Below are positions 10,850 to 25,500 of a DNA stretch of 64,000 bases, piece after piece; position 1 is the first letter of the stretch, and each line of letters begins with the position of its first letter. The stretch is from Taeniopygia guttata (taxonomy: Eukaryota > Chordata > Aves > Passeriformes > Estrildidae). The notes beneath the pieces were generated by a model. It did not search any database. It saw nothing but the letters and a program-made list of their open reading frames with translations, and was not told where the DNA came from. The DNA lies in assembly GCF_048771995.1 (NCBI RefSeq), contig NC_133030.1, forward strand, positions 61,577,501 to 61,641,500, read 5' to 3'. Position numbers and translations under genes: made by a program.

Positions 10850-11460
10850 TTAAATTTTATATAGTATATAATAATATATCATATATAATGTATAATGTAT
10901 AATATATAATATATAATATATAATATATAATATGTAATAAATAATATCATATATAATATATAACATATAACATATAATATATAATATAATATATATATTA
11001 TATATTATATATTATATATTATATATTATATATTATATATTATATATTATATATTATATATTATATATTATATATTATATATTATATATTATATATTATA
11101 TAATACTTTATACATTATACATTATATATTGTATATTATACATTATGTATTATATATGTTATATATGATATAGTATATATTAAATTATATATTATATATA
11201 ATTAATTATAAATTATAAAATATTACATGGTATACATTATATTTTATCATATATTATTATTAGATACGATATTTGTTATATCAATACTATATTTATACTA
11301 TAAATATTTTTATATATTTATAATATAAAATATTATAGATATGTATTATTTATATATAGTATAAATATAGTTATATTATATAATATGTATATCATTTATA
11401 CATATTTATTTATTTATTTACTTGTTTATTTATTTATTTATTTAAATATTTATCTATTTA
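10850..11460. repeat. AT-only microsatellite, about 600 bp
   Basis: Nearly pure A/T sequence built from TATATAATAT- and TATATTATA-type units. The most regular part is at 10990-11100 (TATATTATATAT repeats). The tract then decays into TTTATTTATTTA near 11400-11450. Its two halves are largely self-complementary, so it could extrude hairpins or cruciforms. Such tracts often mark fragile or poorly assembled sites. Confidence 0.9.
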
Positions 11461-11514
11461 AATATTTGAATTTTTAGATATGTATTACATTTAAATAAAC
11501 CAAGCTGCAACAAG

Positions 11515-11640
11515 GATGATGAGTGAGGTTGGATGGGGTTTGGAGCAACCTGATCTGGTGGAAAGTGTCCCTGCCCATGGAACAAAAAGGCCTTTAAGGT
11601 CCCTTCCAACCCCATTCCAGGATTCCCTGATTCAGCATCC
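11515..11640 (+). mobile_element. CR1 LINE 3' fragment
   Basis: Sense CR1 tail: GTTTGGAGCAACCTGATCTGG, TGTCCCTGCCCATGG, CCTTTAAGGTCCCTTCCAACCC, ending near ATTCCAGGATTCCCTGATTC. It abuts the AT-only tract. Confidence 0.8.
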
Positions 11641-12214
11641 TCGGGGTGGGTGCTGGAGCCCTTTGCACACAGAGCCAGTGGGAGGTTCCTCCTCTGAATC
11701 ATCCCATGGTGACACACAGGGACACCAAGGTGTGGCCACTGAGCGTCACAATTCTGCCTCCTGGGACCCGGAGAAGTGGGAAGTGGTTTTATTGCCAGGA
11801 GTCAGCAGAGCAGGGCTGGAACACCCCGGCTTTGAGGGATCTGCAAGGCCCAGATCTCCTCACTCACAGCCTCGTGATGCCTGGCCATGCAACCCTTCCA
11901 AAGTGGGTAAAGAATTAGTCATGCCTCAAAAATCAATATATTCCGTGGGTTTGAATTTTTTGAAGCGCTCCCAAGTATCTTATTTGCTTTAGAGAATCCT
12001 CAAAGTAAAACAAAACCCTCCTTGGTACCATGGGTGATTTAAAGCCCCAAATTGCAAACCCAGGGAGGACCCAGGGAGGTGGATCAGCCACGAGACCACC
12101 CCATTTCTGAGGGATTGCAGAATAATTGCTATTATCTCTTTCAGCTTGATTCCAAACTAAATCTTCTGAATCAGTAATTTCATGTCTCTGGTTCATGCCC
12201 TTTTAGGATTTTGA

Positions 12215-12350
12215 TGCCTGATTCCCATCCCTGGCAGTGTCCAAGCACAGGTTGGACTTTGGGGTTTGGAGCACCCGAGGATGGTGGAAGGTGTCCCTGC
12301 CCATGGCAGGGGTGGCACTGGATGGCCTTTAAAGTCCCTTCCAATTCAAA
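12215..12350 (+). mobile_element. CR1 LINE 3' fragment
   Basis: Sense CR1 tail with TGTCCAAGCACAGGTTGGAC, GGTGGAAGGTGTCCCTGCCC and TTTAAAGTCCCTTCCAATTC. It is truncated at the 5' end. Confidence 0.8.
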
Positions 12351-13220
12351 GTCAAGAGAAATTCCAAAAAATAACTTTAGAGAAATATTTGGGAGCCCAG
12401 ATAAATGTGCAAAGTTGAGGCAAGCTCTCAACTTGCCCTTCACTGCAGCCAAACACTCCAAGCACGAGCTGCTTTCCCCATTTTAGAATTCCCAGCATTT
12501 CTCCAAAGGCAGGAGCCAAAGGATATCTGACAGTGGCTGGGTCTGCTTGGGGGAGGTTGGTGTTCCTCACTGCAGCTGGAAAAAAGAGGGCTGTGGAAAA
12601 ACACCACACTGCAATACAGAATTGATCTCCAAAAGTTAAATAACATTAAAACAGTATTTTCAAAGTGCTCAATGGAAAATTATAACAAGAAATCTGCTCC
12701 TCTTTTCCTGATGGTAAATTAATTGGAGGAAACCAATCTAGAGGGCACGAAGCTCCACGGCGTGAGGGATCCACTTCCCTTCCCAGAGCAGAACAGCCCA
12801 CAGCCACATTTCCCTGCCTTGTGATTCCTGTGGCCCGGTGTGTGTGGGACTGGCAGCACCCACAGTGTGCAATGTTTGGGCTGCAGATCTGCCACGGGGG
12901 CCGTGCTTGATTTTAAAGTGCTAAATTCAGCCCACCATCGCTGCCTGTGCCACCTCCCAGGCTGGGAGCTGTGACAGCATCCCCTCCTCTCTCAGAGCTG
13001 GGGATGAGCCTTTGAGGAGCCTTCATGGAGCCCCTCATGGCACTTCCCAAGGTGTCACTGCAGCTCCAGCCCCGAATTCCTGTGGCTGAGTCACCTCTGA
13101 CTCTCCTTGCAATAAAAAAGGGCATCACAGCAAAATCAGGCAATGGGAATCTCCTCTGTGACTTGAGCAATATAAAAAAGCCAGGGAATCTCAGGAAAAC
13201 GGAAAGCTGGACAAGACAAA
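12351..13220. other. Intergenic DNA, no gene seen
   Basis: Unique-looking sequence between a CR1 tail and an LTR fragment. No exon with convincing coding character or splice sites was found. Confidence 0.45.
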
Positions 13221-13580
13221 TGCAGATCTGAACCAATGTGGTTAATCAAACGTTCTCCGTTTATTCGAGATAAGGTGGTAGTTTATATAAGCTTCCACAT
13301 AGTTTACAGAAACAAAGACACTCTGATTGGTAGGCTAACATTGTTTACCTTTTCCTTAAAACGGCCTACACCTTACACTATGAAACCTATATTAATTCAC
13401 ACCCAGACAGCCCAGTGGTCCCCATCACACCTTAACACTATTTCTATCTGCGCCACAAGCTCTGAATTTCTAACTATGTGAGAGGCTTGAAGGCCCACAA
13501 GGCCCAAATCTGAGGCCTAGACTGGAGTAGCTCAAATCTCGTAACTCATGTCCTCTTTCTCTCAAAAATGCTGTAACAAT
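13221..13580 (-). mobile_element. LTR fragment of an endogenous retrovirus
   Basis: On the minus strand there is a TATATAAAC motif, then CGAATAAACGGAGAACG (a poly(A) signal in an R/U5-like setting), and an end in TTCAGATCTGCA. The layout is LTR-like and differs from the three-copy family. The upstream end is uncertain and no target duplication was found. Confidence 0.45.
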
Positions 13581-13622
13581 ATCATCCCAGGACTTCTGAG
13601 AGCAGGGATTGAAGAGCCCCAC

Positions 13623-13656
13623 TCCTCCTCCTCCTCCTCCTCCTCCTCCTCCTCCT
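13623..13656 (+). repeat. (TCC)n microsatellite, about 11 units
   Basis: Eleven consecutive TCC units. Reading frames through it give poly-Ser or poly-Pro and are not genes. Confidence 0.95.
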
Positions 13657-14569
13657 TGCAGCCCTTTTGGGGACTTGGTTCATCCCAGAGCTTCCTTGGC
13701 TGCATCACCATCTCCCCCTCCCCAAACATCACTTTGCCCCAGCACTGGGGAAAAATTCCATCAGAGGAAGGTTGAGAACTTCAGCAGCTCGAGTTTGATG
13801 GCAAAGAAAGGAAAATCAGCGGATAAGGAGCACCACCCCTGCTGCTCACATGAAGCCTCACGTGTACCAGCAAGACTGGGCTTGCTCTCTATATCCTCCT
13901 TTTATTCTTTTTATAAACCAATCCTGCATTTGAAGCTTCCTCCTCCTCCTGCTGGACAGCCCCAAACTGCAGCTCACCCCATCCCCTCCTGCTCTGGCAG
14001 CACCAGGAGAGCTGTGAGTCCACCCCAAAAAATCCTCACCCAGCTTCTCATGCTGAGGCTGTAGATGAGCAAAACCCTGCTAAGGCTTGAAGCTTTTATG
14101 GGATTAAAGATGAGGAAATGAGGCTGACGCTCAGATCTGAGCATAAGTTGCTTTTCGAGCGTTAAATGAGTCTTGTAGCAATTTATGTCAACAGAGATTT
14201 TACAGAAGTCCTCACACTCCCCCTGGCTTTGAACTTCATAGAAATTCCATCCTCCTCTGCAGCCTGGCCCTTATGGAGCATCCTTCATTAAAATATTATT
14301 AAAAATCTGCAAGAGAAATGCCCACAGTGACCCCAAATTCTGGTGCAGATGGGCCAAAGACCCCCATGGCTCGTTGCCATCAAAATCCAAGACCTTGGTG
14401 CTTTTCTTGCCCACCCAACCCCTCCAGAAACTCCTCCAGCCTAAAAAGCTGAGAGGAATACTGTGGCAGCACATTTCTCTCCCTCTCAAGATTTTTCATA
14501 GAGGTGCACAGAGAGAAATGAAAGAGAAAACAATTTCTATTTCTGTTCCTTGTTTTTCCTATGTGGAAT

Positions 14570-14850
14570 GTGTTTAGAGAATTATTTACCTAGAGTGAGT
14601 GCTTAATTAAATTCTGGTGAGGATTGTTTGAGCCTGATGGCCAATCCAACCCACCTGGGGCTGGACTCTCATGAGAGGGCCACGAGTTGTGTTAGAGTTA
14701 GATTCAGAAAAAGTAGTATATAGTTTTAATATCCTCCTTTTATGTAGTATATTCATGTATTTTAACATAGTTATAATAAAGAAATAATTCAGCCTTCTGA
14801 ATTGAGTCAGACATGGTCATTTCTTCCCATTAAGTTCACCTACATTTACA
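14570..14850 (+). mobile_element. LTR-like fragment, possibly ERVL-type
   Basis: A TGTTTAGAG start, an internal TATAATAAAGAAATAATTC signal, the phrase CAGCCTTCTGAATTGAGTCAG and a TTTACA end suggest a short LTR. The phrase resembles, from memory, LTRs known in finches. Ends and family are tentative. Confidence 0.4.
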
Positions 14851-15895
14851 ATAGAATAGTGCTGTGCTGAAGGAAGGGATTTCATCAGTTCATTTAATGC
14901 TCACTGAGGGCAGGGAAAACCCCCCTTGTCTCTGGGACAGATGCTCCATAAGGAGAGTAAAATCCCTGTGTGGCACCACACTGAGCACAAGGGGTTGGGA
15001 AAAACATGAAGGGCAAAGAAAGCCAGGACAGCTTCAGCCAGCAGAAAGCCTCAGTACCAACCACTATGAAGAGTTGAAAGCAACTTTATTCCACAGCAAT
15101 CCCAGAATCTTTGAGGTTGAGAAACACTTTTAGGATGATTAAACCCAACCTCAATGGGTGACTTTTGGCAGATCTCAGGAAACAAGAGGAGAGGGAAATG
15201 GAAGAGCTTCGGAGGAGTCCTTTTCCTCCTTTTCTGCACCAGATTTTTGCAGAGCACAGAAATCCATCCTGCTGTGAAGTCTTACACTAAGCAGGGCCCA
15301 GATTTAAACCTCCTGTGTTTGTGTTCTTCCTGCAGCAGCCAGAGCTCAGGCAGTGCAATGTCTGTGCAAAGGTGCAGGTTCTAACAACCTCTCCCAGCAG
15401 CACCAGCTGTCACTAAAATGCTGATTTTGCCATTTTTTTATCAAGGTCAGTGTTAAAAATAATCAATACCAGACACAGCCACCTCTCCCAGAGGCTTTGC
15501 AGGGCAGGTGGAGCAGCAGCAGAGTCCTCTGGTGATGAGCAGGATGGTGGAGGGGCAGCTACCAGCACCCAGAGCAAAATCCAGAGGAACCACATCATGC
15601 TTTGCTTTCACACAACACTCAAAAGCTCGTTTTTCCAACACCTTATATATATTTTTTTGACCCACTCAGAGCAGTTTTTGCTTGATGCCACTCCACTCCC
15701 ACTCTCCTTTCAGCACCTCCCTACTCTGCCAGCCAGGACAGAGCCCCAGGAGAGAAGCAGCAAGGCAAGGACGGTGACAGTGGCAGCACAGAGCCAGGAA
15801 TGGGATCAGCCCAGTATTCCAGGTTGATGTGGTGCTGCTTTCTGAGGGAAAACAGGACAGAATCCAGGCAGAAATGCAGAAATGAAACCTGACTG
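14851..15895. other. Intergenic DNA, no gene seen
   Basis: No exon or clear repeat recognised between the LTR-like fragment and LTR copy 2. A (TA)n-T run lies near 15643. Confidence 0.4.
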
Positions 15896-16510
15896 TGGGA
15901 ATCCAGGGCTTCCCTCTGGCTGCCCTGGCAGGTCTGGGACCCTGGCAGGGGTCAGGAACCCCCCTGGACAGAGCCCCCAGAGACACTGGCTGTGATCTCT
16001 GTCCATGGAGAGGAGTTTTCAATCTTACAGGATGAATTACAAGCTCTGAGTGTTTGATATCAGTAATAATTAAGTGTGGCAGGGGTGCAAAAGTAAAATT
16101 TTAGGATTCTAGATGAGGGGTCCAAAGGGGACAGAATGGAGGAAATTGGGTGTGCCTTGTCCTTTTTCTCCTTCTTCATGCCCTCCATGTTTCACTGTGG
16201 TGTTGGCATTTTTCTGTTGGTTTAGGCTGGGGACACACTGTCCAACGTAGGTGACAGATATTGGCACGTTATTGTAAATCCAGCACAGGTAGTTTGTGGT
16301 ATTTAATGTTTGTACCATCCCACTGAGGGCAGAGCCCCACACGCTGCCCTGCAGGACAGAGCTGCGGCAGGGCAGCAGAACATGTTAGAGATAAACAGAA
16401 TAAACAACCTTGAAACCAGCACAGACCAATTATGGCTTCTGCTTTGGCAGCGGGGCTGAAAGACAGAGACTTTTACAATCTCAGAATCATCAATACCACA
16501 GATTCCGACA
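15896..16510 (-). mobile_element. Solo LTR of an endogenous retrovirus, copy 2
   Basis: A 615-bp copy of the same LTR as 3735-4334 and 34552-35166, exactly the same length as copy 3. Minus-strand ends are TGTCGGAATC and TTCCCA. No viral genes adjoin it, so it is a solo LTR. The flanks show no clear 6-bp duplication. Confidence 0.8.
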
Positions 16511-17134
16511 CTGGCATGGAAGCTGATGAGACTTTGAAGTACCTAAATGAAAAAACCTTAAAAAAAAGATAACAGCTCTGTCTCCTTGAGCAGTGCCAGC
16601 AAATCCTGGCTTTACAGAGCTTGGCACACAGCGAGAGCAGCACCAGGGTATTAAAGCAGTAATTTTCCCCACTTTAAGTGAATTTAAACTGTGATATTCT
16701 GCCACCTTCTCTTTGCTGGAGGGTGTTGCCTGTAACTGAAGGAGGGAACACAGGCAAATTGGAAACAATCCCTCTGAACCATTTCTGTCACACAAAGAAA
16801 GCACTGGAATGTGAAGATTTCACATTGTGCAAATTAAGCCCATTCCTTTGAAAAGGCACCACAGCACAGGGTTACTTTTTATTATCCTTTAACAGCTCAG
16901 AAAAGTGGAGTATTCTGACAAAATGCCCTTGTCAGCACACATTTCTGGGGTTCTCAGCATGGATCTGCCCCGGGACAATACTGTATTCATGGGCCAGAGG
17001 TGTCACAGAGTACCCTGAGTGGGACGGGACCCACAAGGAACAATGGGTCCAGCTCCTGGCCCTGCACAGACACCCCAACAATCCCACCCTGGGCATCCCT
17101 GTCCAAGCATTCCTGGAGCTCTGGCAGCCTCGGG

Positions 17135-17265
17135 GCTGTGCCCATTCCCTGGGGAGCCTGGGCAGTGCCAGCACCTCTGGGGAAAGAACCTTTCCCTGAT
17201 AGCCAACCTAAACCCACCCTGGAAAAACTTCATGCCATTTCCCATTGATGCCAACTCCAGGAATT
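17135..17265 (-). mobile_element. CR1 LINE fragment
   Basis: Antisense CR1: GGGGAGCCTGGGCAGTGCC, GAACCTTTCCCTGATAGCC, CCTAAACCCACCCTGG. It is a short internal piece of the 3' region. Confidence 0.6.
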
Positions 17266-17854
17266 CCCAAATTAAATCCAGTGTCTTTTGTCATCTTCTG
17301 AATTTATTTCAAGAATGGATTAATTCCATAATTGCTTTTAACCAGGCACAAACCAGTACTACTTTCTTTGAGTGATGTGTGATTCTGATGGGAAAGGACA
17401 CTGGGAGGTTCCTGGTTCTCACTTGGAATGAAACTGAGCTGATGCAGGAGTTTAGGGGTGAATTGCTATAGGAATTCCCTCCCCTAATCACAAGGACATG
17501 AATGTGCAAGAGCAGGTAAGATCTTGCACAGCCAGCAGGAGGAGGACCTGAAATGAAACCCGAGGTGTGCCAAGGGCTGCTCAACACAGCCCTTCCCTGT
17601 CCTGGCATGAGAAAGTTGGGAAGAGGAACAGAGGCACTGTGATTTTATCTCCCTGTCTCTCATTTAACAGGGAGGGTTCCCTTTGGAAACTGATAAAGGA
17701 GCAGAACTGTTCCTGCTGCTGCACTGAGTCCCCTTGTCACTTACCTGGGTGTGACCTGGACCTGCATCACAGCTCATGATCTGCAGCTCAGGGGACACAG
17801 AGTCCCATGGTCATCAAACAGGACAACCTGACCAACCAGCCAATCTCTGGAACA

Positions 17855-18015
17855 AAGTATCACAGGATCCCAGAGTGGTTTGGGTTGGAAGAGACCTTAG
17901 AGACGATCCAATTTCACACCCTGCCATGTTGTTCCAAGCCCCATCCAACCTGGCCTTGGACGATTCCAGAGATGGGGCAGTCACAGCTTCCATGGGCAAC
18001 CTCCTTCCAACAAAC
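17855..18015 (-). mobile_element. CR1 LINE 3' fragment
   Basis: Antisense CR1 3' end: GGATCCCAGAGTGG then GGTTGGAAGAGACCTTAGAG, TCCAAGCCCCATCCAACC and GGGCAGTCACAGCTTCC. Confidence 0.85.
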
Positions 18016-18594
18016 CTAAGAGATTCTGCAGGCAAGACTGACCAAAAATATGTTCCCTCTCTGTTATCAGCTGGCATTTTTAAACTCATTTCACTGACCT
18101 GTGAGAGCAAAGGAAAACTTACAGCAGCTCATCCCGCTACATCAGCCTTGGAAATGGGAAAACTGGGCCAGCAGGGAGTGAAACAGGGGAGTATCCCACG
18201 AGTGGAGCCACCATCCCTCTCCAGACCATAGCCCTGGGTCCCATGGGACACCCAGGGATGGGTGGCTGTGGGTGCAGAGCTCACTGCCCTGCATGGCACA
18301 AGCACCTACAACACCACCCAGGGACACATCTGGGTCCAAGTCCTCTTGGGATCCTCCTGCAGCTGTGGCTGGGAGTTATTCCTGCTGTGTGGATGGGTTG
18401 GTTGGAAGCTTTGGGAAAAAGCTGGAACTTGTGTTTTTTCATTTCCCCTCAGACACCAGTGCCTGGTGAATAAATGGCTGTTTGTGTGTATGGAATTGCC
18501 CTCTCACAACTGGAATTCTGAGCTGAACTTTAGCAATAGGGCAGCCAGTATTAATAAAAATACACATGGAACTTTTCATCCTTCCACAGATGCC

Positions 18595-18725
18595 AAAGGG
18601 CTCTCACTGCACTGAGGCTCAGGCCACCCTTCCCATCGGGGTGGAAGGGGGCCCTGCCCACAGCAGGGGTGCAGTGAGATGTTTTTTAAGGCCCCTTCCA
18701 ACCCAAACCACCCTGTGATCTGCAT
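18595..18725 (+). mobile_element. CR1 LINE 3' fragment
   Basis: Sense CR1 tail: GGTGGAAGGGGGCCCTGCCC, GGCCCCTTCCAACCCAAACC, ending near CCCTGTGATCTG. Confidence 0.75.
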
Positions 18726-18919
18726 CTCTCTCCTGGGACAGTATGAAGTGGCTGGGCAGTGAATCCATTGATGGCTGGGCACAGAAATGGATCTGGGCTC
18801 ACCCACAGAAGTGGAGCAGAACTGACACATCCACAGCAGGATGAACCCTGCACTGACCACTCTGCAGCACCCCTGAACAGCTTTACTCCTCTCCTAAGCA
18901 TTATATAGATAAATACCAC

Positions 18920-19300
18920 TTAGAACCACTGAATCCTTCAGCTTGGAGAAGACTTCTGATGCAGGGTTCAAGTCCAACCTTCCCCCCAGCACTGCCAAGG
19001 CCACCACTGACCCCAAGTGCCACATCCCTTTTAAATCCCTGCAGGGATGGGGACTCCACCATTTCCCTGGACAGCTGTGCCAGGGCTGGACCATTCTTTC
19101 CAGGAGGAAATTTTCTCTAACATCCAATCTAAACCTCCCCCAGTGCATTTTAATTCCCTCTCATCCTGTCCCTTGTTCCCTGGGAGCAGAGCCCAGACTG
19201 CACCCAGGGAGTTGTGCAGATCCAGAAGGTTCCCCCGAGCCTCCTTTTCTCCAGGCTGAGCCCCTTTCCCAGCTCCCTCCCAGGATTTGGTCCCCCAAAA
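18920..19300 (-). mobile_element. CR1 LINE 3' fragment
   Basis: Antisense CR1 of the same subfamily as 8331-8850: GAACCACTGAATCC, TTCAAGTCCAACC, GGGATGGGGACTCCACC, CAGGCTGAGCCCCTTTCCC. It is about 380 bp and 5'-truncated. Confidence 0.85.
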
Positions 19301-20200
19301 ATATTAAACTGAAGTCTTCTGGGTCTGCAGGGCAGCAATTAACATAATTGCATCTGCATGGCCATGTCTCAACTGATGCACTGGAATTGCAGACAGAATT
19401 CATTTGAGAAATCAGAGGAAGGGACAATCCCACAGCTGAACAGTCAGGATAAAGCACTGCCCACACACTGCACTGTTCTATTAACAGATGGAAGGATTGT
19501 TTTTGGACCATGGACTAAAATGAGCTTTTCTCAAGCCTTAAGTGGATAAATAATTTTGTTTATATTATTTCCTGTTCACTGCTGCCATCTCCACCTTCCC
19601 TGAAGGGTGAAGGTGTGAAGCAAGGCAGCAGGATTGGCCAGCTCATTGTGAACTGCTCTGCAAGCCAATACATGGAAATGCAGCCACAAGTAATGCCCAA
19701 ATTTAGTAGTTCACACTGATGCCAAGCCTTGGAGTTTTTGTTATTCGCTTTATCCCATCAAACTCCTGGGAAGTGTGCAAGAACAGGGGTTTGGGGGTCA
19801 CTTACCACATCCACGTGTGTCAATCTGGCACAGGAATAGTTCAGAGGCAGGGAAAACACACACACAACTCTTCACAGGTACAAGCCAGTCCCATTCCTCC
19901 TCTGGAATGAGCCAGATCAGATCTTTTCTCTCCTAATTACCAAGGAATTTGTGAACAGGCAGTACCTGGGGCTGACAAGCTACACCAGAGCCATGGTCGC
20001 ATCCACATTTAATATCCCTTATGTACAGGCTGCAAATACCACAAAAGGAAGAGGAAAAACACTCACAGAAGTCAAGTAATTCTGATTTTATATTCAGGCT
20101 TTGCAAATCAAGGATGTCCTATTTTTACTATTCATTCAAGGCAAAAGTCTACACAGGCATGTCAAAAGCAGGAATTGAAAAACAGTGAACACAACAGTCT
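19301..20200. other. Intergenic DNA, no gene seen
   Basis: No recognisable repeat or exon. It lies between the last CR1 and the probable end of the MAPK1IP1L 3' UTR. Confidence 0.4.
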
Positions 20201-22752
20201 TGAAAATACGTTTAATGTCTAATCTTATACAAAAGTGACAGCATTTTCAAAAAAATATCAAATCCTGTATTTATAGCTTCTCACTATCATACAGCAATAT
20301 TTGTTTCATCTAAAGAAAATACAGCAGCAGGTGATAATCTATACTTTAAAGATGTGATTGCTTATATTTTGTATTGTAAACAAATGCAGTATGTCAACCT
20401 CAAAGCACAAGTCAAAACTAACTCCTCAGCAATTGAACTCAAAATGATGCATAGAAATGTACAAATTCCATTGCAAAAGCTTCAGGCCAGAAGTTGCTCA
20501 CACTTGACATAACATGTGATAAAGTTACTACACGGTATATAGTGACACCTTGAGTTTTTACACAATAGATTAACAGGAATACCCTTTTCACTGCTATGCA
20601 AAGAACTCTGCTCACAAAAACAAAGGGGTTATGAAACAGTTTTCATGACCTCAAGAAATACGAATATACATTGAAAAACATCCCATATATATTGAATTTT
20701 AGCCTAAATGTTCCAGTAATAAATCCTGCCTATTTCAGGAAGAACCTAGAAGTCTAGTTACTTTTACAAAACCCCTTTCCAAAAATCATTACTTGCTACT
20801 TTTGCTTTATCCTTTCCTACCTCTTCCCATTCCCTGCAGAGACATATGGCCAGTGCAATTCCAACTGGAGGGCTGCTACTGCATGATCCATTCATTTGGA
20901 ATAAATGTTTTTTCATTACAATGATTTACAGTCTAAGGCTGCAGGTATCAAAAAAGCACTTAAGCAAATGCAGTCAATGTTGCTTATGTTAATTTTTAAT
21001 TAGTCTTGCCAAGTCTGCTAGGGGGGCAACTGGGGGTTTTTTTAAGGTTAGTGAAGACTTGCACTTTTGGTTCTCATTCCAAGGGTTAAGTTGCTGGGGT
21101 TGAAGTTGAAGTGTTAAAATATTTTTGTTCAGCTCCAGTATTATCTTCCTAAAATAAAAAATAGACATTCCTTTGCTATCAGCTTTCATGACGTTGGATT
21201 AAAGCAGCCACAGCTCATCTGGCTGCTTTCTCCTGCAAAAATATTGTAGGACTTTGCCATAAAGGCTACGACCACCAAGGAGCATCACCACCAGGTCACC
21301 CCATGTGCTTTTAGAGCGTCATCACATGCATGCAGGAAGCCACGAAAGTACTGGAAGAGAATTAACTCGTGTTCACAGTTCCATGATACAAAGATTCCCT
21401 AATGAGCTACCATGTGAAGCAAAATCTGTTCCTAATTCTACCCACAGAGGCTAAGTCAGGAGATCCCCAGCTGGGGAGGAAACAAACTGTCCGTGGTCCA
21501 AGTGTAGGCCATGAAGTACCACCAAGAGACGTGGCTGTGTCTCGGCAAACCCCTCGGATGTGCTTGGCACAGATATGGCAAGAACACGAAAACTTAGGGC
21601 AGTGCCCCTGGGGAGAGGCAGCTGCACAGCAGTGCACAGGCTTCCTGACATTCAATTTCTCCCAAATTCCTCCTACTCCGTGAGGTATGCAGACACCCAG
21701 CTGGGAACAGAGGGCTGCTCCCAGGGACAGCAAACGAGGAGAGCCCCTCGTGCCCAACAGCGGCAGCGAGGATCTCTGTCGTGACACGGCTGTGCCAAAA
21801 AACTGCTGGGAAGGGAATGCTCAGGTTGGGTTTTAAGCTCAAGTTCAGTTTCCAGGGACTCTGAAAAAGCCTGCCAGGTTCACACAACCCAGCAGCCAAG
21901 TCAAATTTGAAATGACTAGAACCCAGGTCAGAAATAGGGAAGTACCTACGTGGGGATCAGTTTCTCTTTACACAGACCAAGCCAAACTTCCAACCACCAC
22001 AGAATGAGAACTGGCAACAGGATGTCCTCATTTGCATGCATAAAACTCACATTTTGCTGATTCAAAGTTAACTGCACATCCAGGTTATTTCATTTGCACA
22101 GGAATGCCTGTTTGTGAACACCAACAGTGTGCTGACATGTCACACCAAGGCTTCCAAACGTGGCTCTTCTCTTCCGTAGTCCCAGACCGAGCAATTGGTT
22201 TGAGTATGTACAAAATGCTGAGAAAACCTTCGAGTTCACATGCTCTGTCTTGTTAGTTTGAATTACTGTAGCACGTCCAAAAATTAGGTTTCTTGACTAA
22301 AATGTTGAAACACTTTCTCTATTGACTTTTTAGAATAACCTGAAAATAGACAAAATATGACTATCCATCCGTTCAACGACCAGCAGGAGTCTGGCAGCGA
22401 GACTTAAAGCATTAATGGAAATTTAAGAATTAACTTTTTTTAATTCCGTGGGCCTGATTCTTTATAATCCTTACATGGCAACTCCTGTTTTTCCAAGGAA
22501 TACTTGCCAACATAAGAACCACAGGTGTGTTAGTTGATTTCTTCTCTTTGTATTTCACTTGATTAAACCAAATAATTATGCCAGCATATGAGCAAGGTAA
22601 ATTGATGTAAACTGCTCCTTCATACCTCAAATGCACATACAAGAGGCAATATTCTTCGTAGCCCCATACATTACTGAAACAAAAACTGTAAAAATCTCTG
22701 TAAGTAGTGGATGAAGGTGGAAAACTACAGTATTTTGTTGCCCAGAACGTAT
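20190..22752 (-). other. MAPK1IP1L: Probable long MAPK1IP1L 3' UTR
   Basis: About 2.5 kb of repeat-free, AT-rich sequence follows the MAPK1IP1L stop. No minus-strand AATAAA was noticed, but the variant ATTAAA occurs at 22439-22444 and at 20211-20216. The second fits a long 3' UTR such as mammals have. The real end is not fixed. Confidence 0.4.
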
Positions 22753-24461
<1,709 letters not shown>

Positions 24462-25054
24462 TGTGCTGAAAAGTAAGGTAAGATAAAGTGAAATTTGTTG
24501 AAAATAATAAAGGTATTTTTAAGCAAGACTAAATGAGACATGGACATTTGTCTCATTCGGAGCACAGCAGGTGCTGAACCAGCAGCACCTCGTGGTGCCT
24601 TGGTTCCAGAGCCTGTGGCCCACACCAGCTCCTGGAGCACGGATCAGAGTGATCAGTGCTGGTGGACACCTGTGCCAGGTGTTGCTTTGGGGATCTCCAG
24701 TTAGTGAGATAATAGGAATAAATTTCCTCTTTGTATTTCAGCCCTGGGTTTATTGCTGTCCCAGCTGCTTCGCTGTGCTCTCAGAGTGACCCAAACCTTT
24801 CTCTGGATAAAGTTCCCATGAAAAGGAAAGCCCTGAGCCTCCACCTGCCTCCTCTCAGACAGGTGTAACGTGGGTCACAGGTGTAAATGGGTCACGTTGC
24901 AATAGGAAAAAATATTTTAAGCATTCCTATGGAGCCTGCCCAGACCTGGGATGCCTGGGAAGGATTCCAGGTGTTTTCTAAACTGAGATTGGGAAAAGGC
25001 AGAGCAGGATTCTTGTGGGTGAAGTCAATGCCTCTAAACCAAAACATGATTAAA

Positions 25055-25500
25055 TCAGAGAATCACCAAATGGTTTGGGTTGGAAGGGACATTAAAGATC
25101 ACCTAGTTACAACACTCTGCCATGGGCAGGGACACCTTCACCTATTCCAGGGTGCTCCAACCCTGTCCAACCTGGCCTTGGACACTTCCAGGGATTCAGG
25201 GGCAGCCACAGCTTCTCTGGCAACCTGTGCCAGGGCCTCCCCACGCCCAGAATTCTTCCCAATATCCCATCCATCCCTGCCCTCTGGCACTGGGAGCCAT
25301 TCCCTGTGTCCTGTCCCTCCATCCCTTGTCCCCAGTCCCTCTCCAGCTCTCCTGGAGCCCCTTCAGGCCCTCCCTGGAGCTTCTCCTCTCCAGGTGAGCA
25401 CCCCCAGCTCTCCCAGCCTGCCTCCAGCCCTTGGAACCTCCTCTGGATTTGTCCCAACAGGTCCATGTCCTTCTGATGTTGGGGACCTCAGAACTGGAAT
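25055..25500 (-). mobile_element. CR1 LINE 3' fragment
   Basis: Antisense CR1, about 450 bp: GGTTGGAAGGGACATTAAAG, CAGGGACACCTTCACC, CCACAGCTTCTCTGG, ending GTCCATGTCC...GGGGACCTCAGAACTGG. It is close in sequence to 29985-30485 and 34130-34551, so these belong to one recent subfamily. Confidence 0.9.

Noticed and set aside
13609-14064. Poly-Pro or poly-Ser frames
   Set aside because: They are translations of a (TCC)n microsatellite.
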